Assembly (NCBI GenBank): GCA_020634565.1
Contig: JACKBN010000014.1
Span: 62,001 to 126,000 of the forward strand
DNA from: Ardenticatenaceae bacterium
Lineage (GTDB): Bacteria > Chloroflexota > Anaerolineae > Promineifilales > Promineifilaceae
Length of the DNA stretch: 64,000 nucleotides
Direction: 5' to 3'
This document shows positions 30,879 through 39,722 of this stretch, piece after piece (the first letter of the stretch is position 1; each line of letters begins with the position of its first letter). The notes under the pieces were generated by a model. It worked only from the letters and a program-made list of their open reading frames with translations. It was not told where the DNA came from and did no database searches. The position numbers and the translations under genes were made by a program.

Positions 30879-33833
30879 ATGGGTCGAAAAGCAACAGTTG
30901 AGACGGGAATGTTACACACCGCGCACGGGGATCTTGTAGCGGTTGAAACGATTGCCTGGCAGAAGTGGCTTCAAGAAAACAAAAAGTTTTTCTTTAAGGG
31001 GAAAGTGGGGCGCTTCAGCGCACGTAAGGAAGGCAGACCTGGCGGCATGTATTGGTACGGTTATCGGCGGCGCGATGGCAAGTTACACAAGGTATATTTG
31101 GGGAAGTCGGAGCAATTAACCCTTATCAACCTCGAGAAAGCGGCGGCCGACCTCGCCGGGAATCAGCTTGACCTCTCTGTCAAGACGGTCATACTAGCGG
31201 AAGCGGTTCCTGACTCTTTCGCCCAGCAGGCCAAAATACGGCCGACCACACTCCCCCCTAACTTAGTGACCCGTACCCGCCTGACTGACCAGATGCAAAC
31301 CCCAGTGACCATCATTTCTGCGCCGGGCGGCTATGGTAAAAGCACTTTGCTCAATACATGGCGACAAGTTAATCCCACCTTGGCGGTTGCTTGGGCAACG
31401 CTGGATGCTGACGATGATCGGCTAAAGCGCTTTTGGATGACCATCATCATGGCTCTGCAAGCTGTTCATCCCCTGTTTGGAGAAACGCAGCTCGCCTATT
31501 TACAAAGACATCCGAACCTGGAACCTGCCGAAATAGCTGTTTGGATTACAAATTCATTGCGTTTTGAAAAGAATAACTCATCTCGTATTGGCTTAGTTTT
31601 AGACAACTTCCACTACATCAAACAACCGGAAATCCATCTCTCTTTGCAAAGTTGGTTTGACCATTTGCCAGTGGGATTGCAGCTTATCATTGCCAGCCGC
31701 ACACGCCCGCCGCTGGCACTAGGGCGACTGCGAACGATGGGGATTGTGACCGAATTAGAGCAGGACGATCTGCGCTTTACCTTAACCGAAGGAATCGACT
31801 TTTTGAAGCAGCATTTTGCTGAGCAGCCGCTGGCCTATAGCGAGATGGAACGCCTTGTCAAGCGCACGGGGGGTTGGGTAGCTGGCCTCAAATTGGCGGC
31901 AATGGTTCTCAACAAGCAAAGAGATCAGCAAAATCAGGTTGACACCTTTAGCGGCACGCACCTGTACGTGCGCGAATACTTCTTGGAAACAGCGCTGCAC
32001 CAGCAGACGGAAGCGGTACAAACCTTCCTGGTGCAAACTTCGATTTTGAAGCAGCTGACGGGCGCATTGTGCGACGCGGTGACGGGACGAACAGATGGTG
32101 CGCAGATGTTGGCGCAGTTATGGCAAGAAAATTTATTTCTCAGTCGTGGGCAAGATCAGGCATGGTATCAATATCACGATCTCTTTGCGGAGATGCTGCA
32201 CAATCAGCTACAACTGCAACAGCCTGACAAAGTCGCGGACCTTCATCGCCGGGCGGCAAGTTGGTATCTTCAGCAAAATGCTTCAGCTGATGCGGTGCGC
32301 CATCTGATGGCCATTGACGCATGGGAAGAAGCGGCCGTTGTCATTGAAGAAGTCGCTCTACGTCATTTGGTTGAATATGGGGAAGATTCCCGTCTGCTGC
32401 GCTGGATTTTGCAACTGCCCGAAACGGTTTTTCGCCATCACAAGACACTGCTTTTTACCTATTTGCGGCTGGCGCGTATGGCGTTGTCTTCGACAGAGAT
32501 TGAACGGGTTCTCAACCGTCTTGAAAATGACCTCAGCAGCATTCCACATGCGCAACTGACGCATGAACAACAAGAGGTGCTGGCGACGTTGCGCCCCCTG
32601 CGTGGCAACCCGTATCGCTCGTTGTTTACAGTTGGCCAGGATGCGCGTTGGCAGTTGATCGACTCGTTGAAAGTGATCGAGCCTTATTATGTGCCCCGTG
32701 ATCCGAAAACAGATGCGCAAACACAGGCGCTCTATGAGCAAGCACGTCGGCAAGGTAATCTCTTTGTTATCTTGCTCGCCGGGGCGATTTGTGCCAGTCA
32801 CGCTTACTTTGACGGTCAGCTGCAAAATGGCGAAAACATCGCGCAACAGGCGTTGACCGATGTGCTGGCCCACCGTGGTGTATTGCCAGAGCCAGCGAGC
32901 GCTGTTCTTGACCCCCTGTGCAAAATCTGTATTGCTCGCGACGAGCTAACGCAAGCGCAGCAACTTTTACAACAGGCAACCGAAGTAGATGCGAATCCGA
33001 CAAGTTCCAACATGCCCGTCAGCCTGGCCATTGTGCGGGGTAAGCTCCAGGCGGCATCTGGCGATTCGGCGGCGGCGCGCGTTACTGTGCAAGGGGCACG
33101 CGCATTACATACGCAACATCCTTCTAACGCATGGCGGGATTCCGATTTGGCAGCCTATGAAGCGATGTTTTGCTTGCCATCTGAGGATTGGACGGCCGTT
33201 GAGCGGTTGTTGGGTGAGGTTGGGGAAAGCGATCACGCGCTGGCGCGGTTGGTTCGTGCAGAAATGCTGTTGCGGCAGGGAAAAGCCAGTTTGGCTGAGC
33301 CACCTTTACGCGCTTTGCTGCAACAACCCGTCTCTTATGAACCGACGATGCAAGTGAGAGTTCTTTTGGCCTGGGCGCTGTATGATCAGCACAAGTTCAA
33401 CCAGGCATCACAGGTGCTTATGGAGGCGATTCGTCTGGCAATTCCCGAGCGATTTGTACGGCCGTTTCTCGACCACGCCAAGCAGTTACTCCCCTTATTT
33501 GCCTTGTTACAACACACGGAGTCGGTTGCCAACAAGGTCAAACAGTTTATTACGGAAATATTGCGGGCCACAGGCCAACAAGCGGTCACGCTTACCGATT
33601 TTCTGCCGCAGGAGTCAGTCGATCTGCTAGCGGTAGCTGCATCAATCACGGAGCGCGAGTTAGAGGTGTTGCGCTTAACCAGAGAAGGCTGTTCCAATCA
33701 AGAGATTGGCAGGCGATTGTACATTACAAAATCAACGGTTAAGACGCATCTGGCCAACATATTTAGAAAGTTGGGCGTCCATAATCGGGTACAGGCAGTG
33801 ACCGTAGCCCAAACCCTCAAACTATTCTCATAG
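30879..33833 (+). CDS. MalT-like LuxR-family transcriptional regulator (LAL)
   Basis: 984 residues in the layout of large ATP-binding LuxR regulators. An N-terminal domain of about 90 residues (F-S-A-R-K-E-G-R, M-Y-W-Y-G-Y-R-R, Y-L-G-K-S-E) is followed by an STAND ATPase with Walker A (G-G-Y-G-K-S-T-L-L, about residue 145). Then come winged and TPR-like repeats, and a C-terminal LuxR HTH (T-E-R-E-L-E-V-L-R-L, I-G-R-R-L-Y-I-T-K-S-T-V-K-T-H). Such proteins activate carbon-use genes on sensing a ligand. GGAGAGG lies six bases before the ATG at 30879. It is divergent from the esterase, and near GH3 and pgmB, its likely targets. Confidence 0.9.
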   Translation: MGRKATVETGMLHTAHGDLVAVETIAWQKWLQENKKFFFKGKVGRFSARKEGRPGGMYWYGYRRRDGKLHKVYLGKSEQLTLINLEKAAADLAGNQLDLSVKTVILAEAVPDSFAQQAKIRPTTLPPNLVTRTRLTDQMQTPVTIISAPGGYGKSTLLNTWRQVNPTLAVAWATLDADDDRLKRFWMTIIMALQAVHPLFGETQLAYLQRHPNLEPAEIAVWITNSLRFEKNNSSRIGLVLDNFHYIKQPEIHLSLQSWFDHLPVGLQLIIASRTRPPLALGRLRTMGIVTELEQDDLRFTLTEGIDFLKQHFAEQPLAYSEMERLVKRTGGWVAGLKLAAMVLNKQRDQQNQVDTFSGTHLYVREYFLETALHQQTEAVQTFLVQTSILKQLTGALCDAVTGRTDGAQMLAQLWQENLFLSRGQDQAWYQYHDLFAEMLHNQLQLQQPDKVADLHRRAASWYLQQNASADAVRHLMAIDAWEEAAVVIEEVALRHLVEYGEDSRLLRWILQLPETVFRHHKTLLFTYLRLARMALSSTEIERVLNRLENDLSSIPHAQLTHEQQEVLATLRPLRGNPYRSLFTVGQDARWQLIDSLKVIEPYYVPRDPKTDAQTQALYEQARRQGNLFVILLAGAICASHAYFDGQLQNGENIAQQALTDVLAHRGVLPEPASAVLDPLCKICIARDELTQAQQLLQQATEVDANPTSSNMPVSLAIVRGKLQAASGDSAAARVTVQGARALHTQHPSNAWRDSDLAAYEAMFCLPSEDWTAVERLLGEVGESDHALARLVRAEMLLRQGKASLAEPPLRALLQQPVSYEPTMQVRVLLAWALYDQHKFNQASQVLMEAIRLAIPERFVRPFLDHAKQLLPLFALLQHTESVANKVKQFITEILRATGQQAVTLTDFLPQESVDLLAVAASITERELEVLRLTREGCSNQEIGRRLYITKSTVKTHLANIFRKLGVHNRVQAVTVAQTLKLFS

Positions 33834-33841
33834 CATCCAGC

Positions 33842-35074
33842 TCACGTGCGATAGTCGGCGTTGATGCTAACGTAATCGTGGCTGAGATCCGTGGTCCAAA
33901 CAACGGCCGTTCCACCGCCCCCACTCCCCAAATCCAACAAAATCTTAAACTCAGGCTCGGCAAAAACGGCCGCTGCATCCGCTTCCTGGTAGCCGGTTGG
34001 GGTCCCATTGGCCACCAACTGCAACTCGTTTGCCTGCTGTACGCCAATCCACAAATTGATTTTTGTTTGATCAAAAGCAACACCCGCTCGTCCGGCGGCC
34101 ATGAGCAGGCGGCCCCAATTGGCATCGCTGCCGGCAAAAGCGGTTTTAACTAACGGTGAAATGGCGATGGTGTTGGCAATTTGGTGCGCGTCTGCATCAC
34201 TTTGCGTGCCCGTCACCTGAATTTCGACAAACTTGGTAGCCCCTTCCCCATCGCGCACAATCATTTGCGCCAATGCGGTACAAAGCTGGTTGAGCGCAGC
34301 GCTAAATTTCTGGATGCAGTCGGGATCAGTAACGGCCGTTCCGCTCGCCCCATTCGCCAGTAGAAAAATCGTATCATTGGTGCTGGTATCACCGTCGATG
34401 GAAATGCGGTTGAAGCTTTGGTTAACGGCCGTTTTTAACAAACCATCCAACACATCCGGGGCAATGGCCGCATCGGTGGTAAGCACAGCCAGCATCGTGG
34501 CCATATTGGGATGAATCATCCCCGCCCCCTTGGCCATCCCGCCGATAAACACGGGGCCGTCAGGCAAATCCACGTTGACTGCCAGATGTTTGGGATGGGT
34601 ATCGGTGGTCATGATGGCTTCGGCAGCCAAACGGCCGTTGTCCCGTGAAAGCTCCAAAGCGCCATCAATAATACCCGCCTCCAACTTATCCATCGGCAGC
34701 TGCACGCCAATCACCCCGGTAGAAAGCACCAAAATCTGATTGGGCACACAGCCCAGCGCCGTGGCGGCAATCTGTTGGGTCGCCCGGGCGTTAGCCAGGC
34801 CGGGTTCACCAGTACAGGCGTTGGCATTTTTAGAGTTGATAACCACGGCGCGCAAGCGGCTGTTGTTTTGGGCCAATGTTTCTCGATCCACAATGACCGG
34901 CGCAGCAACCACCTGGTTTTTGGTAAACATGGCGGCGCAGCTGCACTCATTTTCGGAGACGACTAGCGCCAAATCGAGCTGGTTTTCTTTTTTGAGCCCG
35001 GCAGCTACAGCAACGGCCGTAAAGCCTAAAGGGGTCGTTACCGTTCCCTCGAACAATAAATGCAATGGATTCAT
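33842..35074 (-). CDS. argJ: Ornithine acetyltransferase / N-acetylglutamate synthase
   Basis: 410-residue precursor that cleaves itself into two chains. The cleavage site N-M-A-T-M-L, with the Thr nucleophile, follows K-G-A-G-M-I-H-P near residue 180. It moves the acetyl group from acetylornithine to glutamate, recycling it. Other family text: G-D-T-S-T-N-D-T and G-S-D-A-N-W-G-R-L. With argJ present, the NAGS domain of the argA-argG gene would be needed only to top up acetylglutamate. It is convergent with the regulator gene (eight bases apart) and outside the attenuated operon. Confidence 0.96.
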   Translation of the reverse strand: MNPLHLLFEGTVTTPLGFTAVAVAAGLKKENQLDLALVVSENECSCAAMFTKNQVVAAPVIVDRETLAQNNSRLRAVVINSKNANACTGEPGLANARATQQIAATALGCVPNQILVLSTGVIGVQLPMDKLEAGIIDGALELSRDNGRLAAEAIMTTDTHPKHLAVNVDLPDGPVFIGGMAKGAGMIHPNMATMLAVLTTDAAIAPDVLDGLLKTAVNQSFNRISIDGDTSTNDTIFLLANGASGTAVTDPDCIQKFSAALNQLCTALAQMIVRDGEGATKFVEIQVTGTQSDADAHQIANTIAISPLVKTAFAGSDANWGRLLMAAGRAGVAFDQTKINLWIGVQQANELQLVANGTPTGYQEADAAAVFAEPEFKILLDLGSGGGGTAVVWTTDLSHDYVSINADYRT

Positions 35075-35220
35075 GAATCACTCCATAATTTAAGATCTAG
35101 ATTTAGCAGGAAGCCGTCAGAAATTTTAACGAATTTAACAGGTGGTGACCAATCTAAAAAAGAAGTGGGCAAACCGATTTTTCTGCGCTATCTTTCACCT
35201 AGAATTTCCAGGAGGCTGCC

Positions 35221-35784
35221 GTGAAGACGTTAGCAATCACTTTTCCCGAATTAGAAACCGAACGGCTCATTTTACGTGAATACCGGCTGGACGAAGCAGA
35301 CAAAATGGCGCTGTACCGCATTTTTTCAGACAGTCGGGTTACGCGTTACTACAATCTCAAAACGTTTACCGAACCCACAGAAGCATGGCGGCTGCTGCAA
35401 AAGCGGCATGATCGGTTTTGGCAAGGGCGCGGTGTGCGCTGGGCCATCGTACCGAAAGGGCAAGAAGAATTGATTGGCAGCTGCGGTTTTAACTCGCTCA
35501 ATTACAAAACCAAGGTGGGGGAAGTGGGCTATGAACTGGCACGGCCGTATTGGCAGCGCGGCATCATGACAGAGGCCGTCAGCGCCGCCATTAGCTATGG
35601 CCTGGCCAATTTACCCCTCCAGCGCATCGAAGCGTGGATCATGCCAGAGAATCGCGCCTCGGCCAATTTGCTGCTCAAGCTGGGCTTCCAATCTGAGGGA
35701 ATTTTAGAGAACAAGGGGTATTGGAACGGCCGTTTTCATGACCTGGAGCTATTTTCTCTACTCGCCGAACAGTGGGGAAAATAA
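35221..35784 (+). CDS. GNAT acetyltransferase, RimJ/RimL type
   Basis: 187 residues. L-E-T-E-R-L-I-L-R-E-Y at the start, G-E-V-G-Y-E-L-A and Y-W-Q-R-G-I-M-T-E-A-V in the middle (acetyl-CoA loop), E-N-R-A-S-A-N-L-L-L-K-L-G-F near the end. The GTG start at 35221 has AGGAGG five bases upstream. It is a second RimJ-type gene in the window, not closely alike to the one at 11.3 kb. The target is unknown. Confidence 0.88.
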   Translation: MKTLAITFPELETERLILREYRLDEADKMALYRIFSDSRVTRYYNLKTFTEPTEAWRLLQKRHDRFWQGRGVRWAIVPKGQEELIGSCGFNSLNYKTKVGEVGYELARPYWQRGIMTEAVSAAISYGLANLPLQRIEAWIMPENRASANLLLKLGFQSEGILENKGYWNGRFHDLELFSLLAEQWGK

Positions 35785-35840
35785 GCTGCCGCCCGGCAAT
35801 GCTCCCCAGTGACGGAAACACACAATCGGGTTCCAATAAG

Positions 35841-35880
35841 TTGACAGTTCGCCAGATGCCCCTATGATCTGGCGTCTTTT
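35841..35880 (+). terminator. Terminator with an overlapping promoter
   Basis: CGCCAGAT (35850-35857) and ATCTGGCG (35867-35874) form a perfect 8-bp stem with a nine-base loop, followed by TCTTTTT: an intrinsic terminator for the acetyltransferase gene. The same bases hold TTGACA (35841-35846), 16 bases, TATGAT (35863-35868), a good promoter for the next gene. Both readings are possible. Confidence 0.65.
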
Positions 35881-35928
35881 TGTATTCAGGCAGATGAACC
35901 AAATTAAGCAAATTGAGGAAGTAGACCT

Positions 35929-38475
35929 ATGAAACAACGAGACTTTAGCGGAAGAAAAAACGCAGTGCAATTAGCCACGGCCGGAGCAACTCCCAATTTT
36001 GGCCAACCCCTTTTTACCAAAAACAGCAAAGGCAAACCGCGCGTGCAGGTTGACCGCCGCCGCAAAACCAATCCAGACGGACCGCGGGATCGCGCCCAAG
36101 CACCCCGGCGAGATCGACCCACCAGCCAACCGCGCCCCAGCAGCGGCGGCAGTGGCAGCAGCGGTGGGGGTAGCTACAAACCACGTCCCACCAGCGGGCT
36201 GCCCCTACCCACTGGCGGCGGTGGCAAAATATCGTGTCTGGGCATGGGCATCATTGGCATTATCATTCTCTTCTTCGTGTTCAGCGGCGGCTTGTTTGGT
36301 GGCGATGAGGGCGACAACACGCAACCAGTTTTCACCGATACCGAGACAGACACCAGCAGCAGCCTGCCTTCAGTTAATAACGATCCACTGCCCACCCTTT
36401 CGTCTACTGGCGCTTCTGATCAAACCTGGACCGTCATGCTCTATCAGGATGCCGACGACAAAATCCTGGAAGAAGACATCTTCCTGGACATGAACGAAGC
36501 GGAGCGCATTGGCTCCAGCGAGAACGTACAAATCGTTGCCCAGCTAGACCGCTTTAGCGGCGGCTTTTCTGGCGATGGTAACTGGACCACCGCCCGCCGC
36601 TACTACGTCACCCGCGACAACGATCTGCAAACCATCAATTCCGAGCTGGTTGAAGATTTGGGCGAGGTAAACATGGCCGATGGCCAGACGCTGGTCGATT
36701 TTGTGGTATGGGCTGTTGAGAATTATCCCGCGGACAAATACGTGCTCATCATGTCGGATCACGGCATTGGCTGGCCCGGCGGCTGGTCAGACCCCGATCC
36801 CAACGTACCCGCCGACCGCAGCCTGCCGATAACGGCAGCTCTCGGCAACGATCTCTTTTTGATGGAAATTGATGAGGCGCTCACCGAAATCCGCGCCCAA
36901 ACGGGCATTGACCAGTTTGAGCTAATCGGAATGGATGCCTGCCTGATGGGCGGCGTGGAGATTTTCTCTGCGCTTGCGCCGCATGCCCGCTACGCTGTCG
37001 CTTCACAAGAGGTGGAACCGGCGCTGGGCTGGGCCTACGCTGGCTTTCTGGAAGAGTTAACCACCAATCCAGGCATCGACGGCGCTGATTTGGGCCGACT
37101 AATCGTAGACAGCTACATCCGCGATGACCAGCGTATTTTAGACCCTGAAGCACGGCAAGGATTGCTGGGCGGCAGCAATCCACTGGGTGGTCTATTTGGC
37201 CTGTTCGGCGGGCAGAGCAACATCTCTACCCAGCAGCTTGTCACCCAAATGGAGCAAAACGTCACGCTTACTGCGGCCGACCTGTCTCAGGTGCCCGCTC
37301 TGGTAGACAGCATCAACACCCTCAGCCTGGCGCTGAGCAGGGATAGCCAGCAAACAATCGCCCAAACGCGCACGTATGCCCAGTCGTTTACCAGCGTGTT
37401 TGGCAACAACGTGCCGCCTTCCTACATTGACCTGGGCCACTTTGCCCAGCTTTTGGCGCAAAACAGCGGCAACAGCGAAGTGGATCAGGCCATCAACGGC
37501 GTGCTACAAGCGATCGAGCAGGTGGTCATTGCCGAAAAGCACGGCCCCAACAAACCGGGCTCTACCGGCGTTTCCATTTACTTCCCGAATTCGCAGCTGT
37601 ATGGCAACCCGATTACCGGGCCGCAATCGTATACGGCCGTTGCCAACACCTTCACCAACGCCTCCTTGTGGGATGACTTTCTGGCCTTCCATTACACTGG
37701 CGAGCCGTTTAGCGCCAGTGATGTAGGGGCAGCCATTCCGACAACGGCCGTACGTGGCCCCGGCACCGGCGACATCACCATCGCACCCATCACCACCTCC
37801 AGCGATGAAGCCGCCCCCGGTGAACCCGTTCTGCTCACCACCGAGATTTCTGGCGAAAACATCGGCTACGTTAAGCTGATGGTTGGTTTCCTGGACACCG
37901 CCGCCAACTCGCTACTGGTCATCGACTCTGACTACCTGGAAAGCTCAGACACGCGAGAAGTGGGTGGTCTCTACTACCCCGTCTGGCCCGATGAGCCGTT
38001 TGTGCTGGAGTTTGAGTGGGAACCTGTGGTTTTTGCCATTAGCGACGGCAACGACTCGATTGTGACGCTTTTCCAGCCGCAAACCTACGGCGCATCGTTT
38101 GAGGATGCCACGTATGCCGTAGACGGCATTTACACCTACAACGACGGGGCGCAGCGCATGGCTCGGCTGCTGTTCCGCGATGGGGTTTTGCAACAGGTGT
38201 ATGGCTTCAACAATGAGGATGGCACGGGCGGCCCGCGAGAAATTATTCCACAGGCGGGTGATCAGTTCACCGTGCTGGAGCGCTGGATGGATTTGGACGC
38301 CAACGGCAACGTCACCGAAACGGTAACGGAAGAAGCTGGCACGCTTACCTTCTCAGACCAGACGCTCATTTGGGTGGACCTGGATGCGGCCGTAGGCGAG
38401 TATGTGGTTGGTTTTATTGTTGAGGATTTTGACGGGAATGAGTATCCGGCTTACACGTCAATGAGTGTGCGTTAA
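35929..38475 (+). CDS. Membrane-anchored clostripain-family (C11) cysteine peptidase
   Basis: 848 residues. The first 90 are basic and low-complexity (Arg/Pro/Ser/Gly), with one membrane helix at about 103-122, then an acidic linker. The peptidase domain (about 165-600) has the clan-CD dyad: His in I-M-S-D-H-G-I-G-W and Cys in I-G-M-D-A-C-L-M-G-G. The remaining 250 residues are beta-rich and of unknown fold. C11 peptidases cut after Arg (or Lys) and often self-process. The domain is predicted outside the cell. The gene stands alone with its own promoter and ends at a paired palindrome. Confidence 0.88.
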   Translation: MKQRDFSGRKNAVQLATAGATPNFGQPLFTKNSKGKPRVQVDRRRKTNPDGPRDRAQAPRRDRPTSQPRPSSGGSGSSGGGSYKPRPTSGLPLPTGGGGKISCLGMGIIGIIILFFVFSGGLFGGDEGDNTQPVFTDTETDTSSSLPSVNNDPLPTLSSTGASDQTWTVMLYQDADDKILEEDIFLDMNEAERIGSSENVQIVAQLDRFSGGFSGDGNWTTARRYYVTRDNDLQTINSELVEDLGEVNMADGQTLVDFVVWAVENYPADKYVLIMSDHGIGWPGGWSDPDPNVPADRSLPITAALGNDLFLMEIDEALTEIRAQTGIDQFELIGMDACLMGGVEIFSALAPHARYAVASQEVEPALGWAYAGFLEELTTNPGIDGADLGRLIVDSYIRDDQRILDPEARQGLLGGSNPLGGLFGLFGGQSNISTQQLVTQMEQNVTLTAADLSQVPALVDSINTLSLALSRDSQQTIAQTRTYAQSFTSVFGNNVPPSYIDLGHFAQLLAQNSGNSEVDQAINGVLQAIEQVVIAEKHGPNKPGSTGVSIYFPNSQLYGNPITGPQSYTAVANTFTNASLWDDFLAFHYTGEPFSASDVGAAIPTTAVRGPGTGDITIAPITTSSDEAAPGEPVLLTTEISGENIGYVKLMVGFLDTAANSLLVIDSDYLESSDTREVGGLYYPVWPDEPFVLEFEWEPVVFAISDGNDSIVTLFQPQTYGASFEDATYAVDGIYTYNDGAQRMARLLFRDGVLQQVYGFNNEDGTGGPREIIPQAGDQFTVLERWMDLDANGNVTETVTEEAGTLTFSDQTLIWVDLDAAVGEYVVGFIVEDFDGNEYPAYTSMSVR

Positions 38476-38489
38476 AGCTGGTTAGCGAT

Positions 38490-38552
38490 AGATTGGACCA
38501 ATTTGTAACGGCGCTACCTATCCAGTAAGTGCCCAACAAATTGGTCCAATCT
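38490..38552. repeat. Paired palindromic repeat, copy 1 (AGATTGGACCAAT)
   Basis: A perfect 17-base inverted repeat (38490-38506 and 38536-38552) with a 29-base spacer, sitting between two convergent genes. The arms carry AGATTGGACCAATTTGT. Copies with the same arm and spacing are at 47196-47256 and 48175-48233. Confidence 0.85.
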
Positions 38553-38565
38553 TTGAAATTGCTGA

Positions 38566-39606
38566 TTACGGCCGTACCGTAAAGTCAAAAATATCCGTGC
38601 CGCCAACCTTGTCGCCGCTGGCGTTGTAAGCAGAGACGGACCAGACGTAGCGGGCTGGTTCCAACGTTTGCTCAAAGCGATAGCTAGACTCATTTACTTC
38701 CTCAAAGTCCAACACGTTGGTGCGATCAGGATCGTCATCGTTCCACATGAGGATTTTGTAGCTGGTGGCCTGGGGGCTGTCTTCCCAATCCAGCACAATG
38801 CCATCCCCGCGAATTTCTGCCCCGTCAGCCGGTTCTTCGATCAGCAGCACACAGGAGCCATCCTGCCCAGCGACAACAAAATCGAACTGTTCGGCCGTTT
38901 CGGCAATCTTGATCCGGTCGCTGTTAAACGCTTCCACACTCCAGCGGTAGCCGCAGTTGACCGGCAGCAAATCCACCGTGATGGTCGCTTCATCCACACG
39001 CTTATCCACCAAAATGGCGTCCCCTTCCTCCGGGTACAGAGACACTTTGTAATAATCCGCGTCTGGATAGGCTTCCCACTCAAGCGGTAGTTCCAAATCG
39101 GTCACTTTGCCGCCGTTACCAGGAGTGGTTGGATTGAGGTCGAGCTTGAAGATATTTTGGCGGCCAATGACCAGTGTTTCGCCTGCCTCCACCTCAAAAT
39201 CGGCCGAGCTTAAAATGCCGCTGGAGATGTAAAGCCAATCATCGCTGTCAAAAACGCGCACCGAAAGTGCGTAAATGCCCGGCTCAACGTCTTCAAACAG
39301 GTATTGTCCTTCGGCATCGGTGGTGGTCAAAAACTCCTCACCACCACAACCGCTAAAAGAAGAAAAATCGGCACATAGTAATACTTCCAAATCCGGCGCA
39401 CCTGTGCCATTCCAGCGGATTTCGCCAAAAACGTTGCCTTTGCCACCGGTGGGGTCTTCACCGTCGTAGGTCAGTTCGTCTTCGGTTGTGTCGCTTTCGC
39501 TGCTGCCTTCGTCGGAAGAACGGCCGTCTACCGGCGCATCCTCCTCTAAAAAACCACAGCCACTCAATAAAATCAGGGCCAAAAAACCAAATAGATATTT
39601 TTTCAT
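38566..39606 (-). CDS. Lipoprotein with carboxypeptidase-regulatory-like and fibronectin-like domains
   Basis: 346 residues. Signal peptide with lipobox L-L-S-G-C (Cys about 17), an acidic Ser/Asp/Glu linker, then a CarboxypepD-reg-like beta domain (T-D-A-E-G-Q-Y-L-F-E-D-V-E-P-G-I-Y, about 90-120). Two fibronectin-type domains follow (L-E-W-E-A-Y-P-D-A-D-Y-Y-K-V and L-D-W-E-D-S-P-Q-A-T-S-Y-K-I). No catalytic residues are evident; it is probably a surface-exposed binding or structural protein. Confidence 0.75.
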   Translation of the reverse strand: MKKYLFGFLALILLSGCGFLEEDAPVDGRSSDEGSSESDTTEDELTYDGEDPTGGKGNVFGEIRWNGTGAPDLEVLLCADFSSFSGCGGEEFLTTTDAEGQYLFEDVEPGIYALSVRVFDSDDWLYISSGILSSADFEVEAGETLVIGRQNIFKLDLNPTTPGNGGKVTDLELPLEWEAYPDADYYKVSLYPEEGDAILVDKRVDEATITVDLLPVNCGYRWSVEAFNSDRIKIAETAEQFDFVVAGQDGSCVLLIEEPADGAEIRGDGIVLDWEDSPQATSYKILMWNDDDPDRTNVLDFEEVNESSYRFEQTLEPARYVWSVSAYNASGDKVGGTDIFDFTVRP

Positions 39607-39631
39607 GTGCTTGCTCTACCTTAAAAACATG

Positions 39632-39701
39632 AGCCACAGCGTTCCCAGAGAACTTAGAGGCGGAGGGTTATTTCTCAGATTTCTCTTTTTCCTCTGTGGC
39701 T
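39632..39701. repeat. CCACAG...CTGTGG intergenic repeat
   Basis: AGCCACAG (39632-39639) and CTGTGGCT (39694-39701) flank a stretch with CCCAGAG, TTAGAGG, TCTCAGATTTCTC and CCTCTGTGG. Same family as 24377, 52757 and 54584. It ends just upstream of the HD-domain gene. Confidence 0.6.
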
Positions 39702-39722
39702 TTTTGGAAAGTTTTTTAATGA

